From the NCBI RefSeq assembly GCF_018294505.1, contig NC_057807.1, forward strand, positions 171,965,498 to 172,029,497: DNA of 64,000 nt. Reading direction: 5' to 3'. Source of the stretch: Triticum aestivum (lineage: Eukaryota > Streptophyta > Magnoliopsida > Poales > Poaceae). Shown here in pieces: positions 12,728 to 23,411 of the stretch. The first letter of the stretch is position 1; every line of letters begins with the position of its first letter. The translations under genes and the position numbers were made by a program. Below the pieces are notes generated by a model, which was given only the letters and a program-made list of their open reading frames with translations, had not been told where the DNA came from and made no database searches.

Positions 12728-13501
12728 TCAGACCGATCCGTAGTAGTCCTCGTAGAAATCACCTCCATAGCCTGGAAGCTCAACATGATCATCCGGAAAC
12801 AGACGATCTCGCGGAGCTTGTGGACCATAGGGACTAGGATGAGGTCTTGGACCAACAGACGGTGGCCTGCGGGGACCGCGAGGTGGGGTGATGCCTCCTA
12901 CATCACGCCAACCCATCACGTCTGGCAGAGCAGATCTCACAGGATAGAGATCGCGCATATCCGAATATCCAGCTTGCACCGCCGGTGCAAACCGAGTCAA
13001 TGTGGCCCAATGGTCAGCACGGGTATTGAAGAGCTCTAACCTCAAGGCCCGATTTTCACGGTCCTTATCCTCGAGCATCTCAGCAGTAGTGCGGGTCCGT
13101 GAATCCTCCTGGGTGGGGTCAGCATAGATAGCCTGGAGATACCCTTGTGCTCCCGGAAGTGATCCTGGCATATACCGGAAATCAGAGTCCCGAAATAGAC
13201 CAGACCTGACTCGCATGATGGTCATCATAGAGTAGGCGGCGTCCTGCACAGCCATCTCAATAGTAACCCCGAGTCCATAGGAGCAGTGAAGGGGCTCGGT
13301 GGATCCAGGATAAGATGGAAATATCCTGACAGTGCAGAGATACTGGCTTTGATTAAAGTCTCGGAATTGCTCTTCGACCGTGTACTCAGGATACCAACGG
13401 TATCCAGCCTCAGTCATTACCCTGACCAACATGGCGGTATGACCGGGTACATCTAGGCATCGAGTCAGGCGAACCACTTGATTGAGGTCGCGAGTGGCCA
13501 T
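12728..13501 (-). CDS. Element E upstream ORF, 257 aa, dsRBD-like middle, function unknown
   Basis: An intact ORF between the primer site and gag, same strand as gag-pol. ATG at 13501 is preceded by a pyrimidine-rich CTTTCAG, which could also be a splice acceptor. The central part has a beta-strand pattern (CTVRIFPSYPG) followed by a helix AVQDAAYSMMTIMR; spacing and small residues recall the end of a double-stranded-RNA-binding domain, but this is pattern-level only. An E/R-rich helix follows (MLEDKDRENRALRLEL), then a proline-rich, acidic tyrosine-rich tail. The truncated element F has a recognisably related ORF in the same place (36389-37260), so it is a conserved part of these elements and not chance. 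No known function is assigned. Confidence 0.75.
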   Translation of the reverse strand: MATRDLNQVVRLTRCLDVPGHTAMLVRVMTEAGYRWYPEYTVEEQFRDFNQSQYLCTVRIFPSYPGSTEPLHCSYGLGVTIEMAVQDAAYSMMTIMRVRSGLFRDSDFRYMPGSLPGAQGYLQAIYADPTQEDSRTRTTAEMLEDKDRENRALRLELFNTRADHWATLTRFAPAVQAGYSDMRDLYPVRSALPDVMGWRDVGGITPPRGPRRPPSVGPRPHPSPYGPQAPRDRLFPDDHVELPGYGGDFYEDYYGSV

Positions 13502-13921
13502 CTGAAAGCACAATCATAATGCAAAGGCATTAGAATTTCTAGCAAAATTTCGGCAGCATAACAGCTGTAAATGCTCAAGAAGGATTTTGAGACATTTGAC
13601 AAAGGATTTCATACACACTCAACATCATCATATCAAGTTCTGAGTCCATCCTAGCAACATAATGTGGTAGTAGAATTGAACTAGGCTTGTATTCATCAAA
13701 CCTATAAGGTACTACTGATTAGTAACACGTGATCCTGATAGAGAGAATAGATCCTAATTCCTTAACCCCCGGTGGAAGAATAGACTGACTCAGATCAGAA
13801 TGTCATAAGATAAAGAAGTAAAAGGAGCCTTACGTTCCATCCCACAAACAATTCCCCTACATATAACTAAAGAATTTCTAGACTCAACATCGACCAGTTT
13901 GGCTTGGAGAACCTACAGGCA
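13502..13921 (-). other. Element E 5' leader
   Basis: About 420 bp between the primer site and the upstream ORF. No ORF or RNA gene is seen. It presumably includes packaging and dimerisation signals (inference). Confidence 0.5.
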
Positions 13922-13940
13922 GTCCGGCTCTGATGCCAAC
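13922..13940 (-). other. Primer-binding site of element E (initiator tRNA-Met type)
   Basis: On the minus strand it reads TTGGCATCAGAGCCGGACT, two bases from the LTR edge. It differs by one base from the classical TGGTATCAGAGC primer site complementary to plant initiator tRNA-Met. Confidence 0.85.
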
Positions 13941-13942
13941 GC

Positions 13943-16900
13943 TGTCAGGACCCCGACTCGATGTCACATCGATCTAGCCGGTAACACCTCATATCACTTT
14001 GCGGCCTCACGCACGGTATCCCCACGGGTGTCGCCTTACCTTTGCCCGGGACCGTTTGCGCCTTTTGGCTCACGTATATGATAGTGTCGCTAGCATCCAT
14101 ATGATAAGGAGCCCGGGCTGACATGACTAGTCGTAAACCCAAAGTGGCACAGACTTACAGGGACAGGCATCCATGACCCAGCTTCGAACGTGTCGGTCAT
14201 CAGCAAGTGGGTCCGGGCTGTAGCACTGGGCTAGCAGGACTCCGGTAAACCGGGCTGTAGCGGGCCAACAGGACTCCGGTACTCAATGCGTGACATTTCC
14301 CCGAAGGGACAGACACCGGAACGAAGAAGGACACATGCCGGCCAGCCTAAGTGTTCCAGAGCAGTAGCAAGCTACCATGGCTCAGCGGTAACACTAGGAG
14401 ACATTTCCCGGTAAGAGAGGCTACTAAAGATAAACAACTAGATAGTCAGATCCCACACATACCAAGCATTTCAATCATACACACAATATGCTCGATATGT
14501 GCAAATACAACAAGGCATCACAACATGACTCTATGACACAAGTACTTTATTTAAGGCTCAGAGAGCCATACATAACATACACAAAGGTACGGGTCACACG
14601 ACCCAGCATTCAAGTCATACAGTCATACAAACCAGCAGCGGAAGTAACTTGTCTGAGTACAGACAACTAGTAAAATAAAAGAGGCTTGGAAAGCCTAGCT
14701 ATACTACGTGGTCCTTCACAAGCTCAGGATCACCACCTGGGCCTTTAGCCTACTCGTTGATGTCAACGTCTACGTAGAACCCATCAGAAGGGGTTGCAGC
14801 GTCTTCTGTAAAATGTAAATTATAGCAACATGAGTACAAAGGTACTCAGCAAGACTTACATCAGAACCTACATACATGCATATTATCAAGAAGGGTTGGT
14901 GGGGTTATTGCAGCAAGCCAGCTTTGACTCTTGGCTAGGCTAACCTACGAGACTCCAACTTGAAATGGTTTTGCGTACACGAGTCCACTACTCTCCACTC
15001 AATACACTACCGAGGATCCACCTCCGTCTTCCTACGGAAGAGCCATCCTCGGCACTCACACTTATCTTGAGATTTTTAGTAGTTTCCATTTACTTGTCTA
15101 TGAACTGTATAGGCAACCAAGTAGTCCTTTACCGCGGACGCGGCTATTCGAATAGATCATGATAACCCTGCAGGGGTGTACTTCTTCATACATGTTTCCA
15201 CCACTTAGCGTCTGCACACGACATGTGCTCGGCAGACTTCAAGCGAAAGCCGACGTGGGTGTAGACCACGACCTACCTAAACACTTAAGCCTCTAGTCCA
15301 GGTTTATCGCCTATCCAGGTTCCATCCGCAGGGAGTCCGGCCGAGGTTTCCCATACGGCCCCGAACGATGTGAACAGGGTTCCCGAGATACCTAACGGGT
15401 ATTCGGTACACCGTGCCACGTACCTACCGCATCACAGCCCACCCCTACGGTCAGCGCTGTCCACGGCCTCCAGTAGGCTACAAACACCAGAAACTACGTG
15501 CAACTCCTGGACAGAGAGCTAGGGTGAATAAGAAGTCGAGCGGGGTCATATTTCAGGGCCCAATGCATGGTAGTAGCTGTATCTTAAATCACACATACAG
15601 ATCTCAGTGCTTAAGGTCGGCTTCAATGAAACAACCCACCATGTACTCCTACATGGCCTCTCATCGATACCTTTACCAAATCGTGTTCACCACACCACTC
15701 TCATTACCGACATAATCATTTCACTCTAGCCATCACCCAGATGAACCAGACCTGACACGACTCTAAGCATAGCAGGCATAGCAAGGTAGGAACAACACAT
15801 ACATATGGCTCAATCAACTCCTACACATGCTAGTGGGTTTCATCTAGTTACTGTGGCAATGACAGGTCATGCAGAGGAAATGGGTTCAACTACCGTAGCA
15901 CACAGCAGTTTGAAACGCGTTGTCTTAATGCAGTAAAAGAGAGCAGGAGCGAGAACATGGGATTGTATCGATATGATCAAATGGTTGGTTGCTTGCCTGA
16001 TGGTTCGATGCACTGATACGGTTCTTCGTTAGGGTAATCACGATACTCCTCGGAGGCAGAACCTGTCGCAAAGGACACCGATACACAACCATCACCAAAC
16101 AATGTGCAACAGTATGATGCATGCATGAAACATAGCAATATGAGTGTGTTGGGCTAATGCAACTAAGATCAGAAGGGTTTGAACCAATTTGAATCAAAGA
16201 TTCAAATTTCAAACTCAAACATGGCCTTTTAAAGTGCTTTTCCTTGTTCTGCATTAAACATCAAGTTAACTTGTTTAGTCATGCATGGAAATAGTACAGA
16301 TGGATAGATTGGATTTTTCTGATCATTTTTCATATATAATTTGTCTGATTTGGAGTTACAGAATAAAAGTTATGAATTTTTGAAGTTTAAATTATATTCT
16401 GGAATTTCCTATATTAGATTAATTCCAGAAAATCAATTATTGCGTCAGCCTGACGTCAGTGTGACGTCAGCAGGTCAACGGAACACGTCCGGGTCAATCC
16501 TGACAGTGGGTCCCGCATGTCAGGGTGATTAAATTAATTAAAGTTTAATTAAAACTAAACCTGTTTAATTAACAGGGCTGGGCCCCACCTGTCATTGACT
16601 CAGGGGAGTCAACCAGGGCCCACCCGTGGTCAAAGTCAATGCCAGCGGCGCCGGCGTTTAGCCGCCGGCGAGCCCGACGCGGCGGCGGGAGTGGTTTTGG
16701 CCGTTTCGGCCACCAAATGGGTCACGGAGACCACCGGAGTGGAGCTGAGGACGAACCGCAGCTCCTGGTGGAGTCCGTTGGGGTCGGGGTGGCCGGAGTT
16801 GGCGCCGGCGACGACCTTGGCGGCCACCGGGGTTCGGCCGAAGACGAACTTGACGCTAGAGGGGTCGGTGAGGCTCGGGGAGTGGCTAGCTAGGTGCTAA

Positions 16901-17993
16901 GTGACACGGTGAGCATGACGGACACCGTGGAGTGGCCGGAGGATGACCGGGAGCACGTCGGCGACGAGCTCCACGGCGGTGGGTGCGGTTGAGCTCCGGG
17001 AGGTCGCTACACGGCTCGGGAGCAAGAACGGAAGGGAGGGGAAGATGGCTAAGCTCACAGTGAGTGCGACGAAGCCCTTGGTGTGGCCGGAGATGGACCG
17101 GAGCGACGACGGCGTTGAAGGGGATCTCCGGCGACGGCGAGCTCGGGCGAGGTCGGTGCGGTGGTCTCGGGCCGCACGAGCACACGGGGCTCGGCTAGCT
17201 CGATGAAGTGGACGGCGGCGGAGCTCCTGGACACGGCGGCACGGCGTGGGGTTGACGGAGGGCGTGGCTACGGCGAGGGGGTGGCGGCGATGGCGTCGGC
17301 CATGGCGTGGGAGAGCGAGGGAGAGGAGCTGGAGAGGTGAGGGGGTGTCTGGGAGGTTCGGGAGAGAGAGAGAGGCCGATTCACGGCGTTAGCCGGGCGA
17401 GGGAGGCGGCGAGGCGGCGAGCAGGTGCGTGGCACCCATGCGGTGCTCGCCGTCGAGCACCTGCCTGCCTGCCTGGCCGGCAAGCAGCTCGCTGGCGCGG
17501 TGCTGGGCTGGGCCGGCAGGTGGGCCGGGTGCTGGGCGCCAGGTAAGCTTTTTCCATTTTTTTCTGTTTTCTGTTTTTTTAATACTTCTGCAACTTTGTT
17601 GAATTAAATAAAATACTTAGGCTACTCCTAAAATCACCAAACTACTCCTGGTCCATAGTTGGATTATTTCCAACAGGAAACATTTTAGTTTGGAGATATT
17701 TGAGCATTTAAATATTTTATATAATTTTAAATGCCCAAATTCAAATACTTATGATTTAATTCAAAAACCCTAGGATGGCCTAGGAAAATGTGCATCACTT
17801 TTGGCAGAGGTTCTGAACCAAGACAAAAATGATGGGCATTTTAGAAGGGCATTTCAGGTTCATTGAAAAAGTTTTTAGTAAACCCTAATTGGTTTCAGAG
17901 GGGACTGGGGGTTCTGTCATCCCCATTTCAGGTTTCTGATGAAAGAGTAAACATGATGCAACACTCTATTGCATGACTAGCTAGGGTGTGACA
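13943..17993 (-). repeat. Element E 5' LTR
   Basis: Starts TGTCAGGACC and ends GTGACA. It is the transcription-initiating LTR for this minus-strand element. Differences from the other LTR cluster near both ends (8 in the first 1 kb, 9 plus a T-run length change in the last 450 bp), and I see none in about 4.95-7.5 kb and the matching segment here. I did not identify a convincing TATA box. Confidence 0.95.
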
Positions 17994-17998
17994 TAATA
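17994..17998. repeat. Target-site duplication of element E, right copy
   Basis: TAATA, identical to 3916-3920. Confidence 0.95.
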
Positions 17999-19198
17999 CT
18001 CCTATCCTCAAATAGAATTATTAAGCAAGCAAACATATGCAAACAATGCGAACATAACAACAATCTGCCAAAATAGTAAAGTCTGTAAAGAATGCAAGAT
18101 TCATCATACTTCCCGAACTCCAAAAATTATGAAAGTCTACCACACTTTATAAGATTTATCAGAGCTAAATATGCAAAAAGTTTCAACATTTTATCATTTT
18201 CTGACTTTTCTATGGAATTTTTGCAATAGCGGTAAACTTTCTGTTTTGAAACAGCAACATGTATACTTGCAAATAAGCATGGTAAAGGCTATCCTTGACA
18301 TTTTTATTGAAAATATAGATGAAAAACATTATTCTAATAACATCAAGCAAATACTAACAAAATAAAATGACGCTCCAAGCAAAACACATATCATGTGATG
18401 AATAAAAATATAGCTCCAAGTAAAGTTACCGATGAACGAAGATGAAAGAGGGGATGCCATCCGGAGCATCCCCAAGCTTAGCTCTTGGTTGACCTTGAAT
18501 ATTACCTTGGGATGCCATCCGGGGTATCCCCAAGCTTAGGATCTTGCCACTCCTTATTCCATAGTCCATCGAATCTTTACGCAAAACTTGAAAACTTCAC
18601 AACACAGAACTCAACAGAAAACTCGTAAGCTCCGTTAGTATAAGAAAATAAACCACCACTTAGGTACTGTTGTGAACTCATTCTAAATTCATATTGGTGT
18701 AATATCTACTGTATTCCAACTTCTCTATGGTTCATACCCTCCGATACTACTCATAGATTCATCAAAATAAGCAAATAACACATAGAAAAACAGAATCTGT
18801 CAAAAACAGAACAGTCTGTAGTAATCTGTATCAAACGTATAATTATGTAACTCCGAAAATTCTTAAATAAATTGGTGGACCTGAGGAATTTGTTTATTAA
18901 TCATATGCAAAAAGAATCAACCTAAAATCACTTTCCATTAAAACATGGCAGCTAATCTCGTGTGCGCTAAAGTTTCTATTTTTTACAGCAAGATCACAAA
19001 GACTTCACTCAAGTCTTCCCGAAGGTTCTACTTGGCACAAATACTAAATAAAACATAAAACCACATCTAAACAGATCTAGATGAATTATGTATTACTAAA
19101 CAGGAGCAAAAAGCAAAGAACAAAATTAAAATTGGGTTTCCTCCCAACAAGCGCTAACGTTTAACGCCCCTAGCTAGGCATGATGATTTCAATGATGC
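17999..19198 (-). other. Element A non-coding interior with repeated hairpin and polypurine motifs
   Basis: No ORF here is convincing. Two hairpins with the arm GGGATGCC pairing with (G)GCATCCC or a one-base variant lie at 18451-18473 and 18509-18530. Each is followed by CAAGCTTAG, so on the minus strand each looks like AAGCTTGGGG followed by a stem-loop. At 19136-19148 the minus strand has GTTGGGAGGAAAC, shared in near-identical form with elements B and H. Confidence 0.65.
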
Positions 19199-19873
19199 TC
19201 ACATAAAAGATAAGAATTGAAACATAAAGAGAGCATCATGAAGAATATTACTAGCACATTTAATCCTAACCCACTTCCTATGCATAGGGATTTTGTGAGC
19301 AAACAACCTATGGGAACAATAATCAACTAGCATAGGAAGGCAAAACAAGCATAACTTTAAAACTTTAAGCACATAGAGAGGAAACTTGGTATTATTGCAA
19401 TTCCTACGAGCATATATTCCTCCCTCATAATAATTTTCAGTAGCATCATGAATGAATGCAACAATATAACTATCACATAAAGCATTCTTTTCATGATCTA
19501 CAAGCATAAAAAATTTATTACTCTCCACATAAGCAAATGTATTATCATCAATAGTAGTGGGAGCAAACTCAACAAAATAGCTATCATGTGAAGCATAATC
19601 CAATTGAAAATTAAAATCATGATGACATGTTTCATGGTTATGTTTATTATTTATGGCATATGTGTCATCACAACAATCATCATAAATAGGAGGCATGCTT
19701 TTATCATAATAAATTTGCTCATCAAAACTTAGAGGGCAAAAAATATCATCTTCATCAAATATAGCATCCCCAAGCTTGTGGCTTTGCATATCATTAGCAT
19801 CATAGGTATTCAAAGAATTCATACTAACAACATTGCAATCATGCTCATCATTCACGTATTTTATGCCAAGCAT
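19199..19873 (-). CDS. Element A ORF, 224 aa, rich in Asp/Asn/His/Cys, function unknown
   Basis: The only long ORF in element A, starting about 200 bp downstream of the primer site in the element's sense direction, where gag would be expected. The first half is acidic and rich in Asp, Asn, His, Tyr and Cys (motifs DDCCDDTY and HETCHHDFN), and the second half has a hydrophobic stretch LYVLKVLKLCLFCLPMLVDYC that could be a membrane segment. There is no zinc knuckle, protease or RT motif. I remember similar predicted proteins as highly repeated in wheat annotation, but cannot check this. The ORF being open in an otherwise decayed host element suggests past selection or recent spread. Function is not assigned. 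Confidence 0.6.
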   Translation of the reverse strand: MLGIKYVNDEHDCNVVSMNSLNTYDANDMQSHKLGDAIFDEDDIFCPLSFDEQIYYDKSMPPIYDDCCDDTYAINNKHNHETCHHDFNFQLDYASHDSYFVEFAPTTIDDNTFAYVESNKFFMLVDHEKNALCDSYIVAFIHDATENYYEGGIYARRNCNNTKFPLYVLKVLKLCLFCLPMLVDYCSHRLFAHKIPMHRKWVRIKCASNILHDALFMFQFLSFM

Positions 19874-20070
19874 TCTATGTTATTCTACTTCTATAACTTG
19901 AGCACAATTTTCCTTCCCATCATTCTCACGAAAGACATTAAAAAGATGAAGCATATGAGGCACCCTTAATTCCATTTTCTATAGTTTTCATTTATAAACT
20001 AAACTAGTGATAAAACAAGAAACTAAAATATTCAGTTGCAAGATCCAAAGATATACCTTCAAGCACTAAC

Positions 20071-20089
20071 CTCCCTGGCAACGGCGCCA
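20071..20089 (-). other. Primer-binding site of element A (tRNA-Asp type)
   Basis: Minus-strand TGGCGCCGTTGCCAGGGAG, about 10 bases from the LTR edge. This is the primer type usual for Athila-lineage elements and resembles that of element H. Confidence 0.85.
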
Positions 20090-20099
20090 GAAATTAGCT

Positions 20100-21716
20100 T
20101 GATGTCTACTACGTAACCTTCTCCTTGTAGACGTTGTTGGGCCTCCAAGTGCAGAGGTTTGTAGGACAGTAGCAAATTTCCTTCAAGTGGATGACCTAAG
20201 GTTTATCAATCCGTGGGAGGTGTAGGATGAAGATGGTATCTCTCAAACAACCCTGCAACCAAATAACAAAGAGTCTATTGTGTCCCCAACACACCCAATA
20301 CAATGGTAAATTGCATAGGTGCACTAGTTCAGTGAAGAGATGGTGATACAAGTGCAATATGGATGGTAGATATAGGTTTTTGTAATCTGAAATTATAAAA
20401 ACAACAAGGTAACTAATAATAAAAGTGAGCACGAACGGTATTGCAGTGCTTAGAAACAAGGCCTAGCGTTCATACTTTCACTAGTTCAAGTTCTCTCAAC
20501 AATAATAACATAACTGGATCATATAAATATCCCTCAACACGCAACAAAGAGTCACTCCAAAGTCACTAATAGCAGAGAACAAAAAAAGAGATTATTGTAG
20601 GGTACAAAACCACCTCAAAGTTATCCTTTCTGATCGATCTATTCCAGAGTCTGTAGTAAAATAACACGAAGCTATTCTTTCCGTTCGATCTATCACAGAG
20701 TTCATACTAGAATAACACCTTAAGACACAAATCAACCAAAACACTAATGTCACATCAAGTATCCGTGGGTATGATTATACGATATGCATCACACAATCTC
20801 AGATTCATCTATTCAACCAACACAAAGTACTTCAAATAGTGCCCAAAGTTTCTACCTGAGAGTCAAGACAAAAACGTGTGCCAACCCCTATGCATAAGTT
20901 CACAACGTCACTGAACCCGCAAGTTGATCACCAAAACATACATCAAGTAGATCGCGTGAATATCCCATTGTCACCATAGATAAGCACATGCAAGACATAC
21001 ATCAAGTGTTCTCAAATCCTTAAAGACTCATTCCGATAAGATAACTTAAAAGGGAAAACTCAATCCATTAAAAGAGAGTAGAGGGGGAGAAACATCATAA
21101 GATCAAACTATAATAGCAAAGCTCGCGATACATCAAGATCGTGCCAAACCAAGAACATGAGAGAGAGAGAGATCAAACACATAGCTACTGGTACATACCC
21201 TCAGCCCCGAGGGTCAACTACTCCCTCCTCGTCATGGAGAGCACAAGGATGATGAAGATGGCCACTGGTGATGGATCCCCCCTCCAGCAGGGTGCCGGAA
21301 CAGGGTCCCGAGAGGTTTTTGGTGGCTATAGAGGCTTGCGGCGGCGGAACTCCCGATCTAGGTTATATTCTGGAGGTTTGGGTATTTATAGGAGGGTTTG
21401 GTGTCGAGACTAGTCAGGAGGACTCACGTGGTGTCCACGAGGTAGGGGGCGCGCCCTCCACCCTCGTGGGCCCCATGAGCCTCCTCTCCGGTAACTCTTT
21501 ATTCCAATATTTTTTATATTTTCCAAAAAAAATCTCCGTTGATTTTCAGCGCATTCTGAGAACTTTTATTTCTGCACAAAAACAACACCATGATAGTTCT
21601 GCTAAAAACAGCATTAGTCTGGGTTAGTTCTAATCAAATCATACCAAAATCATGTAGAAATATTATGAACATGGCATGAATACATCAAAAATTATAGATA
21701 CGTTGGAGACGTATTA
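20100..21716 (-). repeat. Element A 5' LTR
   Basis: Starts TGATGTCTACTACG. The inner copy ends GTATCA, while here the end reads GTATTA, a C-to-T change in the terminal dinucleotide. Length is 1617 bp. Right of it lies the SET-gene fragment, so this LTR edge marks the insertion point. The matching target duplication lies outside the window. Confidence 0.9.
21383..21390 (-). promoter_or_regulatory. TATA box of the element A LTR promoter
   Basis: Minus-strand TATAAATA inside the 5' LTR, about 325 bp from its outer edge. The equivalent site in the other LTR is mutated. Confidence 0.5.
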
Positions 21717-22820
21717 GCAGCCGCCTCCACGCCTTCGAGAGCAGGATGCGGAAGCACGGCGTCGTCTGCAGCGACGCGCTCCGTCTCGACGCCAGCGAGG
21801 CCGATGGCGTCTACGTGCGTGCGCTCGCCGCGCTCCGGGAGGGCAGCGTTGTTGCCACCATCCCGCACCGCGCCTGCGTGACGCCGCGCATGTCCAGGGC
21901 CATGGCAACCATCAAGGACGCGCAGCTCGGTGGCATGCTTGCTCTCGCCTTCGCCGTCATGTACGAGCACGCGCGGGGCGCCAAATCACCGTGGTACGGC
22001 TACCCATGCTGCTCGTCTAGTCAGAGGATGAGGCCGCGCGCCTCCTTGCCGGCACCGAGCTCGATAAGGTGAAACCTTCTCTTGTAGTAAGTCACGGTGC
22101 GTATGTATCTTAGTCTGTGATTCATGTTGCACTTCAGTAAATTTTGTGAATTTTGCGTTCATGGAGTGGATTCCTCTATGGTATAATGTATCTTGCACTA
22201 GTTTGGTTAGTTTGAGTTTCCTGAATCTGTGGGTTGATTGCTCAAATTATTTGTATTGTCGGCTAATTGGTTTGTATATAATAATGTATTCCATCATATT
22301 GTGAAATCGTATCAGCCAAATTTATCCTACCATGCTTCTCTAAAAATGGCAAATTTTCTAGGCAGACAGTGAAGCAAGACAGGGAATTCCTTCGTGAGGA
22401 TTGGAAAGAATGTATCGAGCCACTCATTTCTTCTGGAGAATTGGGTGGCAAGCCAGATGATCTTAGCCTGGAGAAATAATTTGCTGCTAAAAGTCTTCTT
22501 TCATCAAGGTCCTTCCGAATAGATAAATATCATGGTTCTGGAATGGTTCCCCTTGGTGACCTGTAAGCTACAATCTACCTCTGTAATTTGATTCATTTTA
22601 TCTACTTATGTTGCAAATGTTGCATCAGTTATGTTGTGGTGACTGGTGAGTTATAGTGGTTTGAATATTAACATGGATATGTGCCCTTCACTGTATTTGG
22701 TTATCAGTTTTAATCACAAGACTGATGGTGAACATGTCCACTTCACTAAGTCAGAAGCCTCAAACGCTTATGATGAAGAAGAAGATGATGATCAAAGCAA
22801 TGCAGAAGAAATCGACATGG
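21717..22820 (+). pseudogene. Fragment of a SET-domain lysine methyltransferase gene (SETD6/Rubisco-LSMT-like), introns retained
   Basis: Three exon remnants with consensus splice sites: exon 1 21717-22068 (donor GTGAAA), exon 2 22366-22562 (acceptor GGCAG, donor GTAAGC), exon 3 from 22708 (acceptor TATCAG). Intron phases match across both junctions. The product resembles plant SET-domain methyltransferases of the SETD3/SETD6/Rubisco large-subunit-methyltransferase class: N-terminal SET motifs (HGVVCSDALRL, VVATIPHRACVTPR), then VKQDREFL, and the SET core motif VPLGDL-FNHKTDGEHV split by intron 2. Lesions: a missing stretch and in-frame TAG near 22018, and a TAA in exon 2 at about 22480. The rest of the SET core and the substrate-binding domain are absent. 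Introns show that it came from genomic DNA, not mRNA. It lies next to a CACTA end, so capture by that transposon is likely (inference). Confidence 0.75.
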
Positions 22821-23024
22821 GGCTGCGGAGGCGACTATGAAGACATCATCACGGTGCTGCAATGACATCGATGACGACGGCATCGTCATGGTGCTGCAGC
22901 GGCAGCGACGACAACGGCATCATCACGGTGCTATGGCAGCGGCGACAACGACGACGACGGCATCAACACCATCAAACACGGGCTTGTGGAGGCGCCGACG
23001 CTGATGACCTATATGCATGTGTAT

Positions 23025-23025
<1 letters not shown>

Positions 23026-23060
<35 letters not shown>

Positions 23061-23079
23061 TGTGTGTGTGTATGTGTGT
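23026..23079. repeat. (TG)n microsatellite
   Basis: Uninterrupted TG repeats for about 30 bp, then a TTTG break and further TG units. A potentially polymorphic simple repeat. Confidence 0.95.
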
Positions 23080-23385
23080 ATTAATTATCTATATCACATT
23101 TGTATGTTTGACTGTACACATAAAATGTACGTATTATTAAATGCATGTATGTGAGTACTATGAAATGTATGTCTAAACTGAAATAGGTAGATTTTTATGT
23201 TTTTAAAATCCTAATTAGTTACTAGTAGTGTGGGTGTATCATCTAGGTGCTACCACTATTCCATTAGTAGTAGCGCTGGTGTGAACTAGTAGTAGCGTAG
23301 GACACAGACGCTAATGGTATGTCTGGTTATCAGTAGCGTGGGGTAAAACACGCGCTACTGCTAAAAAATAGTTGTAGCGCCGTAA

Positions 23386-23411
23386 CAGTAGCATGGGAAC
23401 CCATGCTACTG
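23386..23411. repeat. 12-bp inverted repeat in the CACTA subterminal region
   Basis: Arms CAGTAGCATGGG and CCCATGCTACTG around a 2-base spacer, a perfect palindrome 45 bp inside the transposon end. Confidence 0.85.

Larger units (their letters stand above)
3921..17993 (-). mobile_element. Element E: near-intact Tekay/Del-type Gypsy chromovirus
   Basis: A 14,073-bp element with two full LTRs (4050 and 4051 bp), a perfect 5-bp target duplication, an initiator-tRNA-Met-like primer site, a polypurine tract, an upstream ORF and a gag-pol frame ending in a chromodomain. Domain order (zinc knuckle, protease, RT, RNase H, integrase, chromodomain) and the very long LTRs fit the Tekay (Del) chromovirus lineage. 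By hand I count about 17 substitutions and one 1-bp indel between the LTRs (about 0.4%), so insertion was recent. The only visible lesion in the coding frame is one frameshift in gag. Confidence 0.95.
1..21716 (-). mobile_element. Element A: non-autonomous Athila-like LTR retrotransposon, left end outside window, split by element E
   Basis: The two LTRs (1-1482 partial; 20100-21716) flank an interior that, once E is removed, is about 4.5 kb. Orientation is minus: a tRNA-Asp-type primer site lies left of the right LTR and a polypurine tract lies right of the left LTR. No protease, reverse transcriptase, RNase H or integrase is visible in either interior piece, so the element could move only with proteins supplied in trans. 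It has one long ORF (19199-19873). The primer type and several spacer motifs match element H, which has Athila-type pol, so an Athila-derived parasite is the likeliest identity (inference). The LTR copies differ by many substitutions and two larger gaps, so A is clearly older than E. Confidence 0.85.

Noticed and set aside
22862..23140. 92-aa ORF over the TG repeat
   Set aside because: Its sequence is mostly translated microsatellite (Cys-Val repeats).
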